A stretch of DNA of 15,085 bases, taken from assembly GCA_030691225.1 (NCBI GenBank), contig JAUYES010000458.1, forward strand, positions 1 to 15,085, read 5' to 3'. The notes beneath the pieces were generated by a model. That model was not told the origin of the DNA, did not search any database, and was given only the letters and a program-made list of their open reading frames with translations. Made by a program: the position numbers and the translations under genes. This DNA comes from Holophaga sp. (GTDB lineage: Bacteria > Acidobacteriota > Holophagae > Holophagales > Holophagaceae). Shown here piece by piece: positions 1 through 7,536 of this stretch (position 1 is the first letter of the stretch; the number at the start of each line of letters is the position of its first letter).

Positions 1-569
1 GGAATGACCTAGCCCCGTCTTGGCCCAGCGATGTGCTTCCGCTAACAGGGAGTTCAAGCCTCCCGGCTAGCCTCATCCACCCCGGAACAGCCACGGGATG
101 CCGCATCCAAAATTTCCACCTTTTTGTGCCCGTCCATCACCATCCCGTGGTCGAGCTCGCAAGCCCTTCTTTTTCGACCGAAGCCGACCGCGCCCGAGCC
201 AAGGAGTTCGCCGCTCTCTTGAATTTGCAGGTGGTCTCCGTTAAGGAATCCCCGGGTTTGGCCGCATCCCGCATGGGACTTATACAAGGACTAGAAGCGA
301 TGCGCCTACTCGAGGATAGCCACGCCAGCGCCTCCGATCTCGATTCGCTAATGACGCTGGGCTATGGACATCCATGCGGACCATTGGAGCTTTCGGATAG
401 AATCGGGCTAGATCTCCGCTTAGCCATTGCCAGTCAACTTTTCGAGGTCACCAACAACCTTGTTTATAGACCACCCGCACTTTTAAAGGAAAAGGTAGCA
501 AATGGAGAGCTAGGACGCAAAAGTGGAAAAGGGTTTTTCACCTGGACCCACGACGGAAGAAAAGCATGA
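1..569 (+). CDS. 3-hydroxyacyl-CoA (3-hydroxybutyryl-CoA) dehydrogenase, 3' part
   Basis: This is the C-terminal part of an NAD-dependent 3-hydroxyacyl-CoA dehydrogenase, which oxidises 3-hydroxyacyl-CoA to 3-ketoacyl-CoA in fatty-acid or butyrate metabolism in the cytoplasm. The reading frame is open from base 3 onward, so the gene begins outside the window and the Rossmann NAD-binding half is mostly missing. The GTG at 33 is internal. The early residues (SSSLP, then NFHLFVPV) match the family's 'NTSSLP...HFFNPVP' stretch in a degenerate form: the usual HFFNP reads FHLFVPV. The C-terminal helical domain is clear: SPGLAASRM, then LMTLGYGHPCGPLELSDRIGLD, then a closing GRKSGKGFF. Its TGA overlaps the ATG of the next gene (ATGA, 566-569), so the two are probably co-transcribed. 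The family call is firm; chain-length specificity cannot be told from here. Confidence 0.88.
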   Translation, partial: NDLAPSWPSDVLPLTGSSSLPASLIHPGTATGCRIQNFHLFVPVHHHPVVELASPSFSTEADRARAKEFAALLNLQVVSVKESPGLAASRMGLIQGLEAMRLLEDSHASASDLDSLMTLGYGHPCGPLELSDRIGLDLRLAIASQLFEVTNNLVYRPPALLKEKVANGELGRKSGKGFFTWTHDGRKA

Positions 570-757
570 ACGCCCTAAACATCCTTCTTTTGTTGATCAT
601 CGTGCTTGTTGGGCTTTGGGTTGCTTATAAAATTGGGAAAATCATCCTTCGCGTCCTGGTTGGTCTTTTGTTTATTGCCCTTCTAGCCTTTGCCATTCAT
701 AACTTCCTTCTTGCCAAACCCCCAACATCCCCAAGGAGCCACTATGGCAACCATTGA
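566..757 (+). CDS. Small two-helix membrane protein
   Basis: This encodes 63 residues of unknown function. Residues 4-22 and about 28-49 are long runs of Leu, Ile, Val and Ala separated by a short basic turn (YKIGK, then R), which predicts a small inner-membrane hairpin protein. A short hydrophilic tail rich in Pro and Ser follows. The start overlaps the stop of the upstream dehydrogenase by four bases, and the 3' end overlaps the start of the next gene, which has its own ribosome binding site. The tight packing and the strongly membrane-like composition argue that it is a real gene. No family is recognised. Confidence 0.6.
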   Translation: MNALNILLLLIIVLVGLWVAYKIGKIILRVLVGLLFIALLAFAIHNFLLAKPPTSPRSHYGNH

Positions 758-956
758 ATGCCCCAATTGCGGCACGGACCTCACCGCACCTCAGTCTGTC
801 CGAATTGCCGAATACCAGTTCGGCCACCTGGAGAAAGTTGCTCAAGATCCGATGGAAGGTCCTGGATTCCGTTATCACTTCGAGATGCCAGATACCTACA
901 CCATTCTGTGCAACTCCTGCAAACGATTGGTCCGAACCCTTCCGCTAAACAAATAG
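744..956 (+). CDS. Small protein with two CxxC motifs (zinc-ribbon-like)
   Basis: This encodes 70 residues with two CxxC pairs, CPNC at residues 6-9 and CNSC at 56-59. The pattern fits a single zinc ribbon whose two knuckles are separated by an insertion of about 46 residues. No signal peptide or membrane segment is visible, so it should be cytoplasmic. The ATG at 744 is chosen because AAGGAG lies at 733-738 with ideal spacing; a longer in-frame reading from 690 would sit inside the preceding membrane-protein gene without such a site. Translation ends at 956, just before a strong terminator, making it the last gene of the + strand group. Function is unknown; nucleic-acid binding or a metal-site structural role are possibilities only. 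Confidence 0.72.
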   Translation: MATIECPNCGTDLTAPQSVRIAEYQFGHLEKVAQDPMEGPGFRYHFEMPDTYTILCNSCKRLVRTLPLNK

Positions 957-970
957 TCGTTCAACCATCG

Positions 971-1010
971 AAACAAAGAAAAGGCCCTCGAAAGGGCCTT
1001 TTCTTTGTTT
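971..1010. terminator. Bidirectional intrinsic terminator between convergent operons
   Basis: A perfect 18-bp inverted repeat (971-988 with 993-1010) encloses a CGAA loop. The core pairs GGCCCT with AGGGCC. The outer arms are A-rich on the left and T-rich on the right, so each strand reads a GC stem running into a T-rich stretch. It sits between the convergent zinc-ribbon gene (ends 956) and pilQ (ends 1025) and should stop transcription from both sides. Confidence 0.9.
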
Positions 1011-1024
1011 CGATTGACGCTGGA

Positions 1025-3046
1025 TTAAGACTTGATAATTCTAGGCGTAATGAAAATCAGCAACTCCGCAGTAGATTCTTTATCACTCTTAGTCTTGAAG
1101 AGCCATCCAAGGATCGGAATCTTGGAGATGAAGGGCACACCTGTGGTTCCGCTGGTGGTGTTGGTTGTATACACACCGCCCAGCACAGCCGTTCCACCAT
1201 CCTTGACCAGAACTTGTGTATCGATTTCTTTCCTCAAGATCGTGGGACTGCCTTGCACCGTTCGACTGAAATCGGCTTCGGATTTTTCAACCTTGATATC
1301 CATGATGATGGTGCCATCGTTCGTAATTTGGGGCGTCACATCAAGTTGGAGGTTTGCTTCAACGAAGGCTACCGTGATCGCACCACCAGCGGCCCCACCC
1401 TGCTGACTGGGATAGGGAATCTTTTCTCCCGAAAGGATTTTCGCCTTTTTGTTGTTCTGAGTAACCACCTTCGGGGTTGAAACAATCTTGACTTTGCCTT
1501 CCTTCTCAAGCGCCTGCAGGATGACATTGACGCTCATCCTATTGCTCAAGAAAGAAACCCAAAATTCACCCGCCGCCCCAGCAATATCCGTAACGCCGGG
1601 CTTGCCGAGCGACCACGCAGTACCAACCGCCTGTCCAGATGGAGGTCTATTAAACCCACCGGAGCTATTCCACGATGGAGCGGTGCCGTAGGTTCCCCAA
1701 GCGGCATCGGTGCCGCCGGTTTGAAGTTTGGCATCGCCACTATTTGTCGTAGGCCATTTTACGCCCCAGGCTTGTTCAAACCCCTTGGAGGCTTCAACCA
1801 CACGTGCCTCAATCAGAACCTGTTGGATCTGTACATCGAGTTGGGCGATGAGATCATCGATCAAAACAATATTTCGAGGGAGATCCGTAATGATGAGTGT
1901 ATTCGTACGCTCATCTGTAATAATGCTGCCACGTTTTGTAATTATTTTATCAAGTATCGGTTTAACTTCAGAAACCTTAGCAAAAGAAAGTGGGCGGCTG
2001 ATATTTTGTGTATCACCTGCGAGCGACTTCGCGTCGTCTAAGCGTTTTCGATCTTCTTCTTCTTTTTGCAGTTTCTCGATTTTGGCAACCCGAATCACGC
2101 CATTATTGATCTCCATCCCAAGGCCAGCGTGCTTTACGATGTGATCGAGGACCTGGTCCCAAGGTGTATCAACAAACCTAAAGTTAAATATTCCCTGAAC
2201 ATCCTGATCGGCGATCAGGTTAAGTTTTGCAACACCGGCGATTATGCTAAGAAAATCCTGAAGATCCGTCCCTCTTGCATCGATGGACATCAGCGTGCCG
2301 GTGTAGCGAGTTCTGGAATCTCCCAAGGTTCTGCCACCACGCACAGCTTCCTTATAGGGGGCAGGCTGAGGCTGTGCTGTTTTATCTTGTGAAAAATTTG
2401 GACTTGCAGGGAGAATCGTAGATGCAGCAATCCCTGGCAATGCACGGTAAGTCATGCCTACCGACGGCAAAGGAACCAACGGTAATAGAGATTTTGTTTC
2501 GCTAGGTTCGGACACCAGTGGAATTTCAGATTTCGCAACCACGAGCTCTGTATCCATAGGGGCGGCTGTGATCATCGTTGACGGGACAAGGCGAGCCTGG
2601 ATCGCACCCGCTCCCTCTTGGAAAACAGCGCTAATTCCGCCTTCATGACTTGAGACGGAAACCTGTGCCCCTTTGGAAACCTCGAACACAATTCGCGTAA
2701 CCGGCGTAGGCTCCGTCGCAAACTGAGCTATGCGACTCTTTCGAATGATGCCCTTACAGTAGGCGGCAATATCACCCTTGGTCACCAAATCGCCCCGGAC
2801 AACGCCAGGAAGGTCGATGACGACACGATCAGGATTACTCATGACCTGCAAACGCGGCTTGCCCACAAACCCAGGAATGTCAATATCAAGCGCATTCTCG
2901 TTTTGATCTTGAAGCACGACACCCTTCAGAACACTTGAACGAGAGGGTGCGTCTTTTTCGGTTGTGTTAGCAATCAGTAAGGTAGAGGGGATTGCCGCCA
3001 GGACAACGCCTCCTGCCACCAGCAAGGAACTCAGGCGAGCATTCAT
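1025..3046 (-). CDS. pilQ: Type IV pilus secretin PilQ
   Basis: PilQ forms the multimeric outer-membrane channel through which the type IV pilus passes. The 673 residues show an N-terminal hydrophobic signal segment (about 5-26), an AMIN domain for peptidoglycan binding (about 38-145), a Pro-rich linker, an STN/N0 domain (about 253-322), an N1 domain (about 352-420) and the secretin core (about 500-672). The core carries VLVKDGGTAVLGGVY (612-626) and VPFISKIPILGWLF (637-650), both secretin hallmarks. A Gly/Ser/Trp-rich stretch at about 432-497 interrupts the start of the secretin domain and looks like an insertion. The ATG at 3046 is preceded by GAGGAGGGG and overlaps the pilP stop (ATGA), implying coupled translation. 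It is the last gene of the pil run and is followed by the 971-1010 terminator. No lipobox cysteine is seen at the signal-peptide end. Confidence 0.96.
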   Translation of the reverse strand: MNARLSSLLVAGGVVLAAIPSTLLIANTTEKDAPSRSSVLKGVVLQDQNENALDIDIPGFVGKPRLQVMSNPDRVVIDLPGVVRGDLVTKGDIAAYCKGIIRKSRIAQFATEPTPVTRIVFEVSKGAQVSVSSHEGGISAVFQEGAGAIQARLVPSTMITAAPMDTELVVAKSEIPLVSEPSETKSLLPLVPLPSVGMTYRALPGIAASTILPASPNFSQDKTAQPQPAPYKEAVRGGRTLGDSRTRYTGTLMSIDARGTDLQDFLSIIAGVAKLNLIADQDVQGIFNFRFVDTPWDQVLDHIVKHAGLGMEINNGVIRVAKIEKLQKEEEDRKRLDDAKSLAGDTQNISRPLSFAKVSEVKPILDKIITKRGSIITDERTNTLIITDLPRNIVLIDDLIAQLDVQIQQVLIEARVVEASKGFEQAWGVKWPTTNSGDAKLQTGGTDAAWGTYGTAPSWNSSGGFNRPPSGQAVGTAWSLGKPGVTDIAGAAGEFWVSFLSNRMSVNVILQALEKEGKVKIVSTPKVVTQNNKKAKILSGEKIPYPSQQGGAAGGAITVAFVEANLQLDVTPQITNDGTIIMDIKVEKSEADFSRTVQGSPTILRKEIDTQVLVKDGGTAVLGGVYTTNTTSGTTGVPFISKIPILGWLFKTKSDKESTAELLIFITPRIIKS

Positions 3047-3510
3047 CGTTTCCCCTCCTCACGCTTAAATGTCTTGACGACAGTTCTAAAGACAGATCGA
3101 TTTGTAGAACTAATATCCCACTGGTGGAAGGTGACAGACTTTTCATCGATGGAGACTAATTCTCCGTCTCTGAACCGATAGCCAATCGGCAGCCGCTTGG
3201 TAATCCCCCGGGAGTCCGAAACGACAGCATAGGCGACCCCCTTGTCTTTCAGCCATCCCTTTACCCCGATATCATCCACAAGATCGCCCTTATTGGCCTG
3301 CTCCATATCAGAAGGAGCACTAAAAGGCTCGCGAACCAGAGAAGGACGGTAAGGGGTAATTTTTACGCGTATGACATCTTCTTGGGATGGAATAGCTTCC
3401 CCAGCAGCCGCTGGAGTAGCGACCGGTGAAGTCTTTTCGGAGGGTTTAGGAGTCTGAGCCAAAAGACTCAAGCTCAAGAGCGGAATAACAAAGAAGGAAT
3501 TGTAGATCAT
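3043..3510 (-). CDS. pilP: Type IV pilus assembly protein PilP
   Basis: PilP links the inner-membrane PilN/PilO dimer to the PilQ secretin in the periplasm. The 155 residues begin with a short hydrophobic segment (about 4-18), followed by a Pro/Thr/Ala linker and a small beta domain (about 75-150) resembling the PilP homology region: a GWLKDKGVAYAVVSD strand pair, then the GYRFRDGELVSID region. Classical PilP is a lipoprotein, but this one contains no cysteine at all. It must therefore be anchored by an uncleaved N-terminus or be soluble after ordinary signal cleavage. Position supports the call: it starts 6 bp after pilO, has GGAGA about 10 bases upstream, and overlaps pilQ by four bases. 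Sequence similarity alone is modest; the context makes it secure. Confidence 0.88.
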   Translation of the reverse strand: MIYNSFFVIPLLSLSLLAQTPKPSEKTSPVATPAAAGEAIPSQEDVIRVKITPYRPSLVREPFSAPSDMEQANKGDLVDDIGVKGWLKDKGVAYAVVSDSRGITKRLPIGYRFRDGELVSIDEKSVTFHQWDISSTNRSVFRTVVKTFKREEGKR

Positions 3511-3516
3511 AATGAA

Positions 3517-4128
3517 TCAGTCTCCCGCATCTGCTTTTTTGCCCGCAGGAGCCGCTGCCGACCCAGGAGGCGGCGCAGGAGGCTTAGGCGGAGCAGGGTT
3601 ATAGACAAAAGCACTGACACGACAAGTGACACTGGCGGGCCAAAGCGGCTTACCGGGCTCACGCTTCATCTGAATTTCACTCACGTTTATAATTTTCTCG
3701 TTCCCGGAGACCTGAGAAGTAAATTGGCCAAACGAGTGATAACCAGCCTTGAAGCCAAAAGTAAATGGGTACTCCGTGTAATACTCCTTTTTGATCGCGC
3801 CTTCAACAGTAAATGAGACTTGCTCTATGCCAGCCAGGTCTGCCAGTTTTTTGATCCGATACGGCATTTCACCCTTGTCCGTTTCAGTCGGCATCAACTT
3901 TATTAGCTCTTCGATCAACTTCTCCTGCTGAGCGACCTCTATTTTTAATTTTTCATAGTTTGCTTTGAGCTGATAGCCCTTGTCGACTTCCTTTTGAAGG
4001 GTTTCAATTTGGGCATTCAGCGCAACAAGTTCATCGCGCTTACCACCGAGAAACACCCAGGTAAGGACCGTGATCAGGATTCCGGCGAGCCCACCGATCA
4101 GAATCTGCTTCTGGAGTTGGGAATTCAT
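3517..4128 (-). CDS. pilO: Type IV pilus inner-membrane protein PilO
   Basis: PilO forms a heterodimer with PilN in the inner membrane and helps couple cytoplasmic motor events to the secretin. The 203 residues contain one transmembrane helix (about 9-27), a heptad-like coiled coil (about 30-75, with LNAQIETLQKEVD and repeated Leu/Lys/Glu spacing), and a periplasmic ferredoxin-like domain to about residue 178. A Pro/Ala-rich tail ends the protein (about 178-203: repeated PPKPPAPPP style). The ATG at 4128 has GAGG five bases upstream, and this site overlaps the pilN stop codon. Length matches the family apart from the Pro-rich tail, which is an extension of unknown use, perhaps contacting the periplasmic partner. 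Confidence 0.93.
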   Translation of the reverse strand: MNSQLQKQILIGGLAGILITVLTWVFLGGKRDELVALNAQIETLQKEVDKGYQLKANYEKLKIEVAQQEKLIEELIKLMPTETDKGEMPYRIKKLADLAGIEQVSFTVEGAIKKEYYTEYPFTFGFKAGYHSFGQFTSQVSGNEKIINVSEIQMKREPGKPLWPASVTCRVSAFVYNPAPPKPPAPPPGSAAAPAGKKADAGD

Positions 4129-4136
4129 GGGCTACC

Positions 4137-4727
4137 TCAGGCTGGTTTCTTCAAGTCGAAGGAAATTGAAAACTCAACGACTCCGCCCTTTTTATTGCCG
4201 GCGGGAGAATTCACGTTTCCAAACCATTTGGATTGTTCGATAAGCCTATTTCTAAACAGGTTGATTGCCTCGAAGCTAGTGCTTTCAGCCTTTACCGTGA
4301 TAGCTAAACCCTTCTGGCTGATTTCCTTGAACCACACGTCATCAGGGAGTGCGTTGGCCAATTCTTCCAATAAGTGAACAGGCAACTCTTGGGTATTCTT
4401 TAGGCCCATCATTATCTCTTTTTTCTTTTGGATGGACTCTTTTTGTTCCCTGAACGTCTTTTCGAGTGCAGTGTATTTGGCCAAGCTTTGCTTTTCCTGC
4501 TCGAGCTTGACGACCTTATCCTGGGCCTGCCGCAGATCTCTATCAAGAATCAGGTAGTAGACGACACCGCAGGACGCAATAAGCAACCCAACAACGATTC
4601 CCGCAATTGGAAGACTCGCTCGAGCAGGACTATCGCCCTGCGCATAGACCTGAGTCGCATCGGCCTTTTCAGACCTCTTGCCAGCCACTTGGGCAAGCGT
4701 GTCACCAAGAAGATTGATCTTGATCAT
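4137..4727 (-). CDS. pilN: Type IV pilus inner-membrane protein PilN
   Basis: PilN bridges cytoplasmic PilM to the periplasmic PilO/PilP. The start is placed at 4727 because the protein then opens with MIKINLLGD, the INLL motif by which PilN N-termini dock on PilM. It is preceded by GGGGGA, and the ATG overlaps the pilM stop as ATGA (4724-4727). A longer reading from 4778 adds 17 residues lying inside pilM and is unlikely. From this start the protein has 196 residues: a cytoplasmic N-terminus of about 37 residues (longer than usual, so the PilM-binding motif is set well away from the membrane), a transmembrane helix (about 38-61), a coiled coil (about 62-105) and a periplasmic domain. A stop-to-start spacing of 8 bp to pilO supports one operon. 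Confidence 0.94.
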   Translation of the reverse strand: MIKINLLGDTLAQVAGKRSEKADATQVYAQGDSPARASLPIAGIVVGLLIASCGVVYYLILDRDLRQAQDKVVKLEQEKQSLAKYTALEKTFREQKESIQKKKEIMMGLKNTQELPVHLLEELANALPDDVWFKEISQKGLAITVKAESTSFEAINLFRNRLIEQSKWFGNVNSPAGNKKGGVVEFSISFDLKKPA

Positions 4728-5803
4728 CGGTCCCCCACTTGGCGCAGCGCTAGCCCGACCGCAATGGCAGCAGAACATCCAATTTCACGCACCGCAGCAG
4801 GATCCACCGAGCGCTCATCAAGTTCAATGAGCTGGAAAGGATTAAACCGTTCCACAGAAACCCGAAGACGATCTCCAAGGATATCAGTGAGCCCTGCCAC
4901 CTTCGAACTACCTCCGGAAAGGAGAATCCGATCAAGTCGATCCACCTTAAAACTCGAGCGGAAGAAATCGATCGTCCGCCCTAACTCATCCGCAAAAGAA
5001 TCCGAAATCGCCGAGAGTGATGGCTCAACTTCCTCGGGCGTTCGACCTTCGGCGGCTTGCCCCTGTTTCAACAGTTCAGCGCCTTCCCGGGAAACACCCC
5101 AATCTTCCATAAGCTTGTCAGTGAACCGATGCCCACCCCAGGCAATATCCCGCCAAAAGACGGACTTATTGCCTACCAGCATTGTCATGTTAGTGAAATT
5201 GGCACCCACGTTCACAAGTGCAACCACTTCATCACGTGCACCCATGGCAGACATTTCGTAGACATTCTGGAGGGCGAAAACATCCACATCCACCAGCAAA
5301 GGCTTTGCGCCCGCCTGAGCAACACAGGTCAGGTAGGCTTCCATTTTGTCTTTACGGCAGGCCACCAAAACAACGTCCATGTTGCCATCACCAGGCCGCT
5401 CCTCGATAACCGCAAAATCGAGCGCATAGGAATCGAGTCCTTGGCCTGCAGGGAAAAAGCTCTCGGCCTCCCAACGGACAGATTCGGCCAATTCGGCCGG
5501 ACTCATCAGAGGAAACGTCACCTTTTTGACCATAACCTGCTGGCCAGAAACGGACACCGCAACTTCCCTGGCCTTGATTTTCTGTTCGGCCAAGACCTGC
5601 CGAATGGCCGTAGAGACGGCGTTGCTGTCCATGATGTCCCCATCGACAATGGCATCGTGGGGAACAGGCGCGACTCCGAGCTTTTGCAATCGATACCGCT
5701 GATTGCCTCCTTTCCCGACGGATTGGAGCTCGCACACCTTGACACAGCTAGAACCAATGTCCAAGCCGACGAGGAGTTTTTTCTTGTTGTCGAAAAGACC
5801 CAC
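4724..5803 (-). CDS. pilM: Type IV pilus actin-like ATPase PilM
   Basis: PilM is the cytoplasmic actin/FtsA-like member of the pilus alignment complex; it binds nucleotide and the N-terminus of PilN. The 359 residues carry the phosphate-binding motif VGLDIGSSCVKVCEL (about 12-26), the second phosphate loop region (VNVGANFTN) and the adenosine motif LSGGSSKVAGL near the C-terminus, as in the family. The start is GTG at 5803, chosen because it gives the typical MGLFDNKKK opening and has GAGG six bases upstream. It is the first pil gene of the run; the 55-bp gap to the phosphatase gene is the largest in the cluster and contains an AT-rich TAAAAT on the coding strand (5823-5828) without a convincing -35 box, so an extra promoter is possible but not shown. 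Confidence 0.95.
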   Translation of the reverse strand: MGLFDNKKKLLVGLDIGSSCVKVCELQSVGKGGNQRYRLQKLGVAPVPHDAIVDGDIMDSNAVSTAIRQVLAEQKIKAREVAVSVSGQQVMVKKVTFPLMSPAELAESVRWEAESFFPAGQGLDSYALDFAVIEERPGDGNMDVVLVACRKDKMEAYLTCVAQAGAKPLLVDVDVFALQNVYEMSAMGARDEVVALVNVGANFTNMTMLVGNKSVFWRDIAWGGHRFTDKLMEDWGVSREGAELLKQGQAAEGRTPEEVEPSLSAISDSFADELGRTIDFFRSSFKVDRLDRILLSGGSSKVAGLTDILGDRLRVSVERFNPFQLIELDERSVDPAAVREIGCSAAIAVGLALRQVGDR

Positions 5804-5858
5804 TGGGAGCCTCGCTAAATGGATTTTAGAGTTAATAGTGGCACGTTAGACAGCTTCG

Positions 5859-6653
5859 TCAAGGTCTTTCAATCGAATCATTATTACCGTCTGGCTCAAA
5901 AGCGATAATGATAACCGTAATGTTGTCTTCACCCCCATTTGCTCGAGCCCTTTCAACTAAATCTTGGGTGGCCTGCTGAATTGATGGAGCACTGTTGACG
6001 ATTTTCCAGATGTCAAAATCCTGAACCATTCCAGATAAGCCATCAGAGCATAGCAATAGCCGCTCCAATTCTTTAACCTGCATTTCTTGGACCGCCAAAT
6101 CCAACTCGCCCCCATTCCCAAGAGCCTGGGTAATCACATTTCGGAATGGGTGTTTTCGTGCCTCTTCGGGTGTGAGAATGCCATTGGCGACTTGTTCTGC
6201 CACCCAAGAATGGTCCCGTGTCACCTGACGGATGCCCTGAGAATCAAGGAGATAAGCTCGGCTGTCACCCACGTGAGCGAGGGTAACCCTGGAGCCACTT
6301 ACGAGACAGGCGACAACCGTAGAACCCATGGATTCCCGTTCCGGATTGCTCCGAATATCCTCAACGATGGCCTGATCCGACAAAAGCAGCGCCGCTTTCA
6401 GGCGATTCCCATCGTAAGGAATGCTCACATCGTAGTCCAAAGGCCACGTACGATCCTGTTCCACCGTCTGAGAAATAAAGTGTCCGATACGATCTACCAC
6501 AATCTGACTGGCAACCTCACCTGCCGCATGCCCACCAAGTCCATCTGCCACCACAAATAGGCCCAAATCATTGTCAAGAAGGAGGTTGTCCTCGTTCCCT
6601 TTCCTGACACATCCAACATCTGTCTGCCCGGCAGCATGCACCCGCATGTTCAT
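5859..6653 (-). CDS. PP2C-type serine/threonine protein phosphatase
   Basis: This is a metal-dependent (Mg/Mn) phosphatase of the PPM/PP2C family that removes phosphate from Ser/Thr residues, probably acting against Hanks-type kinases; no kinase is in the window. The 264 residues hold all expected motifs: TDVGCVRKGNEDN (11-23), VADGLGGHAAGEVAS (35-49), MGSTVV (109-114), HVGDSRAYL (127-135), RDHS (146-149), LCSDGLSG (201-208) and GGEDNITVI (240-248). The metal-binding acids E21, D22, D37, D204 and D243 are all present, so it should be active. No membrane segment is visible. The ATG at 6653 overlaps the dnaJ-like stop (ATGA); however, AAGGG directly abuts that ATG and is better spaced (6 bases) for the ATG at 6647, so the true product may lack two residues. 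Confidence 0.95.
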   Translation of the reverse strand: MNMRVHAAGQTDVGCVRKGNEDNLLLDNDLGLFVVADGLGGHAAGEVASQIVVDRIGHFISQTVEQDRTWPLDYDVSIPYDGNRLKAALLLSDQAIVEDIRSNPERESMGSTVVACLVSGSRVTLAHVGDSRAYLLDSQGIRQVTRDHSWVAEQVANGILTPEEARKHPFRNVITQALGNGGELDLAVQEMQVKELERLLLCSDGLSGMVQDFDIWKIVNSAPSIQQATQDLVERARANGGEDNITVIIIAFEPDGNNDSIERP

Positions 6654-7354
6654 CCCTTTTTGGAAAATCGTCCGATCAAATTGCGCAATTGTTCAAGCAA
6701 GGTTCCATCTTGAGTCGCTTGGGGTCTCTCGTCCTTCTTTTTAGATGCATCAGCCTTTCGAAATAGCCTATGACGGGGATCGATCTGCTTAGCTTCCTCT
6801 CGAATTCGGTTGGCTTTAGTCTGCATCCCCAAGTCCAAGAAAGTGTCAGAGAGTCGGATCATTGACGGTACATCTTTGGGGTTAAGGCGAATAGCGTTTT
6901 CCAAGGCTCGCACGGTTTCTCTTTTATCGCCGCCTGTCAACGATAAAAGTTCAGCCAAAAGGACATAGGCATCTGCAAATTTGTTATCAAGACGAAGCGT
7001 GTAGTGAACCAATCCCAGGGCTCGCGGAAAATCCTTGGCCGCGAAAGCCCCCCTAGCATCCTGAAACCACTCATCAACGGAACGATCCAGCACAGGTTTT
7101 TGAGTATTCGTTGTGCTAACCGGCCCTGTGGAAGCACCACCACCCGAGAATTTTGCTTCGGCGTCAGAGCGCCGGGCCGGGTCCTTGAGTAAATTGAAGG
7201 CCTCTGCCAACAACCTGAATCGATTCTCGGCTTCGAGCTTTTCAGCGCCAGAAAACCGATCGGGATGCCACACCTTCGCCAAGCGATAGTAGGCCGCCTT
7301 GACCTCATCGGGCGTTGCCCCGGGGGCAATTTCAAGGGTTTCGAAGGGATTCAT
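6650..7354 (-). CDS. DnaJ-domain protein with TPR-like repeats
   Basis: The 234-residue protein starts with a J domain (about 2-66) whose helix II-III loop has the invariant HPD motif at residues 30-32 (WHPDRF), so it should stimulate a DnaK-type Hsp70. A Gly/Ser/Thr linker (about 68-90) leads to helical repeats resembling tetratricopeptide units (about 94-195: DEWFQDARGAFAAKDFPRAL, then DAYVLLAELL, then NPKDVPSMIRLSDTFLDLG). A Lys-rich tail follows. It lacks the zinc-finger and client-binding domains of true DnaJ, so it is a specialised co-chaperone, with the TPR-like part probably choosing a partner. It is the first gene of the - strand run and overlaps the phosphatase by four bases, suggesting a functional link with it and with the pilus genes. 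Confidence 0.9.
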   Translation of the reverse strand: MNPFETLEIAPGATPDEVKAAYYRLAKVWHPDRFSGAEKLEAENRFRLLAEAFNLLKDPARRSDAEAKFSGGGASTGPVSTTNTQKPVLDRSVDEWFQDARGAFAAKDFPRALGLVHYTLRLDNKFADAYVLLAELLSLTGGDKRETVRALENAIRLNPKDVPSMIRLSDTFLDLGMQTKANRIREEAKQIDPRHRLFRKADASKKKDERPQATQDGTLLEQLRNLIGRFSKKG

Positions 7355-7536
7355 TTGGGTTCCAGCGTGCGGCTCTGACTTCGTCTGGTTGGATCAGGAG
7401 GGAAACATTAACAGGATAACCTAGTCCGGACATCGGGACCCTACCACGAGAAATCAAAGGACTGGGTGTCAAAAATTCGACCAGTCAAACAGATCTGGGA
7501 ATACTGGCACACTCGTTCCCATGGAGACCGAAAAGA
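7355..7536. other. Divergent intergenic region between dnaJ-like gene and gatA
   Basis: These 182 bp must hold the promoters for the - strand pil run and for gatA, since the two start divergently. I see AT-rich patches around 7405-7425 but no -35/-10 pair convincing enough to call on either strand. Confidence 0.4.

Noticed and set aside
758..1480. Long + strand frame of 240 codons
   Set aside because: It overlaps the double-CxxC gene in another frame, crosses the terminator and runs antisense through pilQ; the composition is not protein-like.
4728..4778. Longer PilN with 17 extra N-terminal residues
   Set aside because: The extension lies inside pilM, lacks a ribosome binding site and hides the INLL motif that normally begins PilN.
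5057..5818. Long + strand frame antisense to pilM
   Set aside because: pilM on the - strand carries all family motifs; the antisense frame is a shadow rich in His and Arg.
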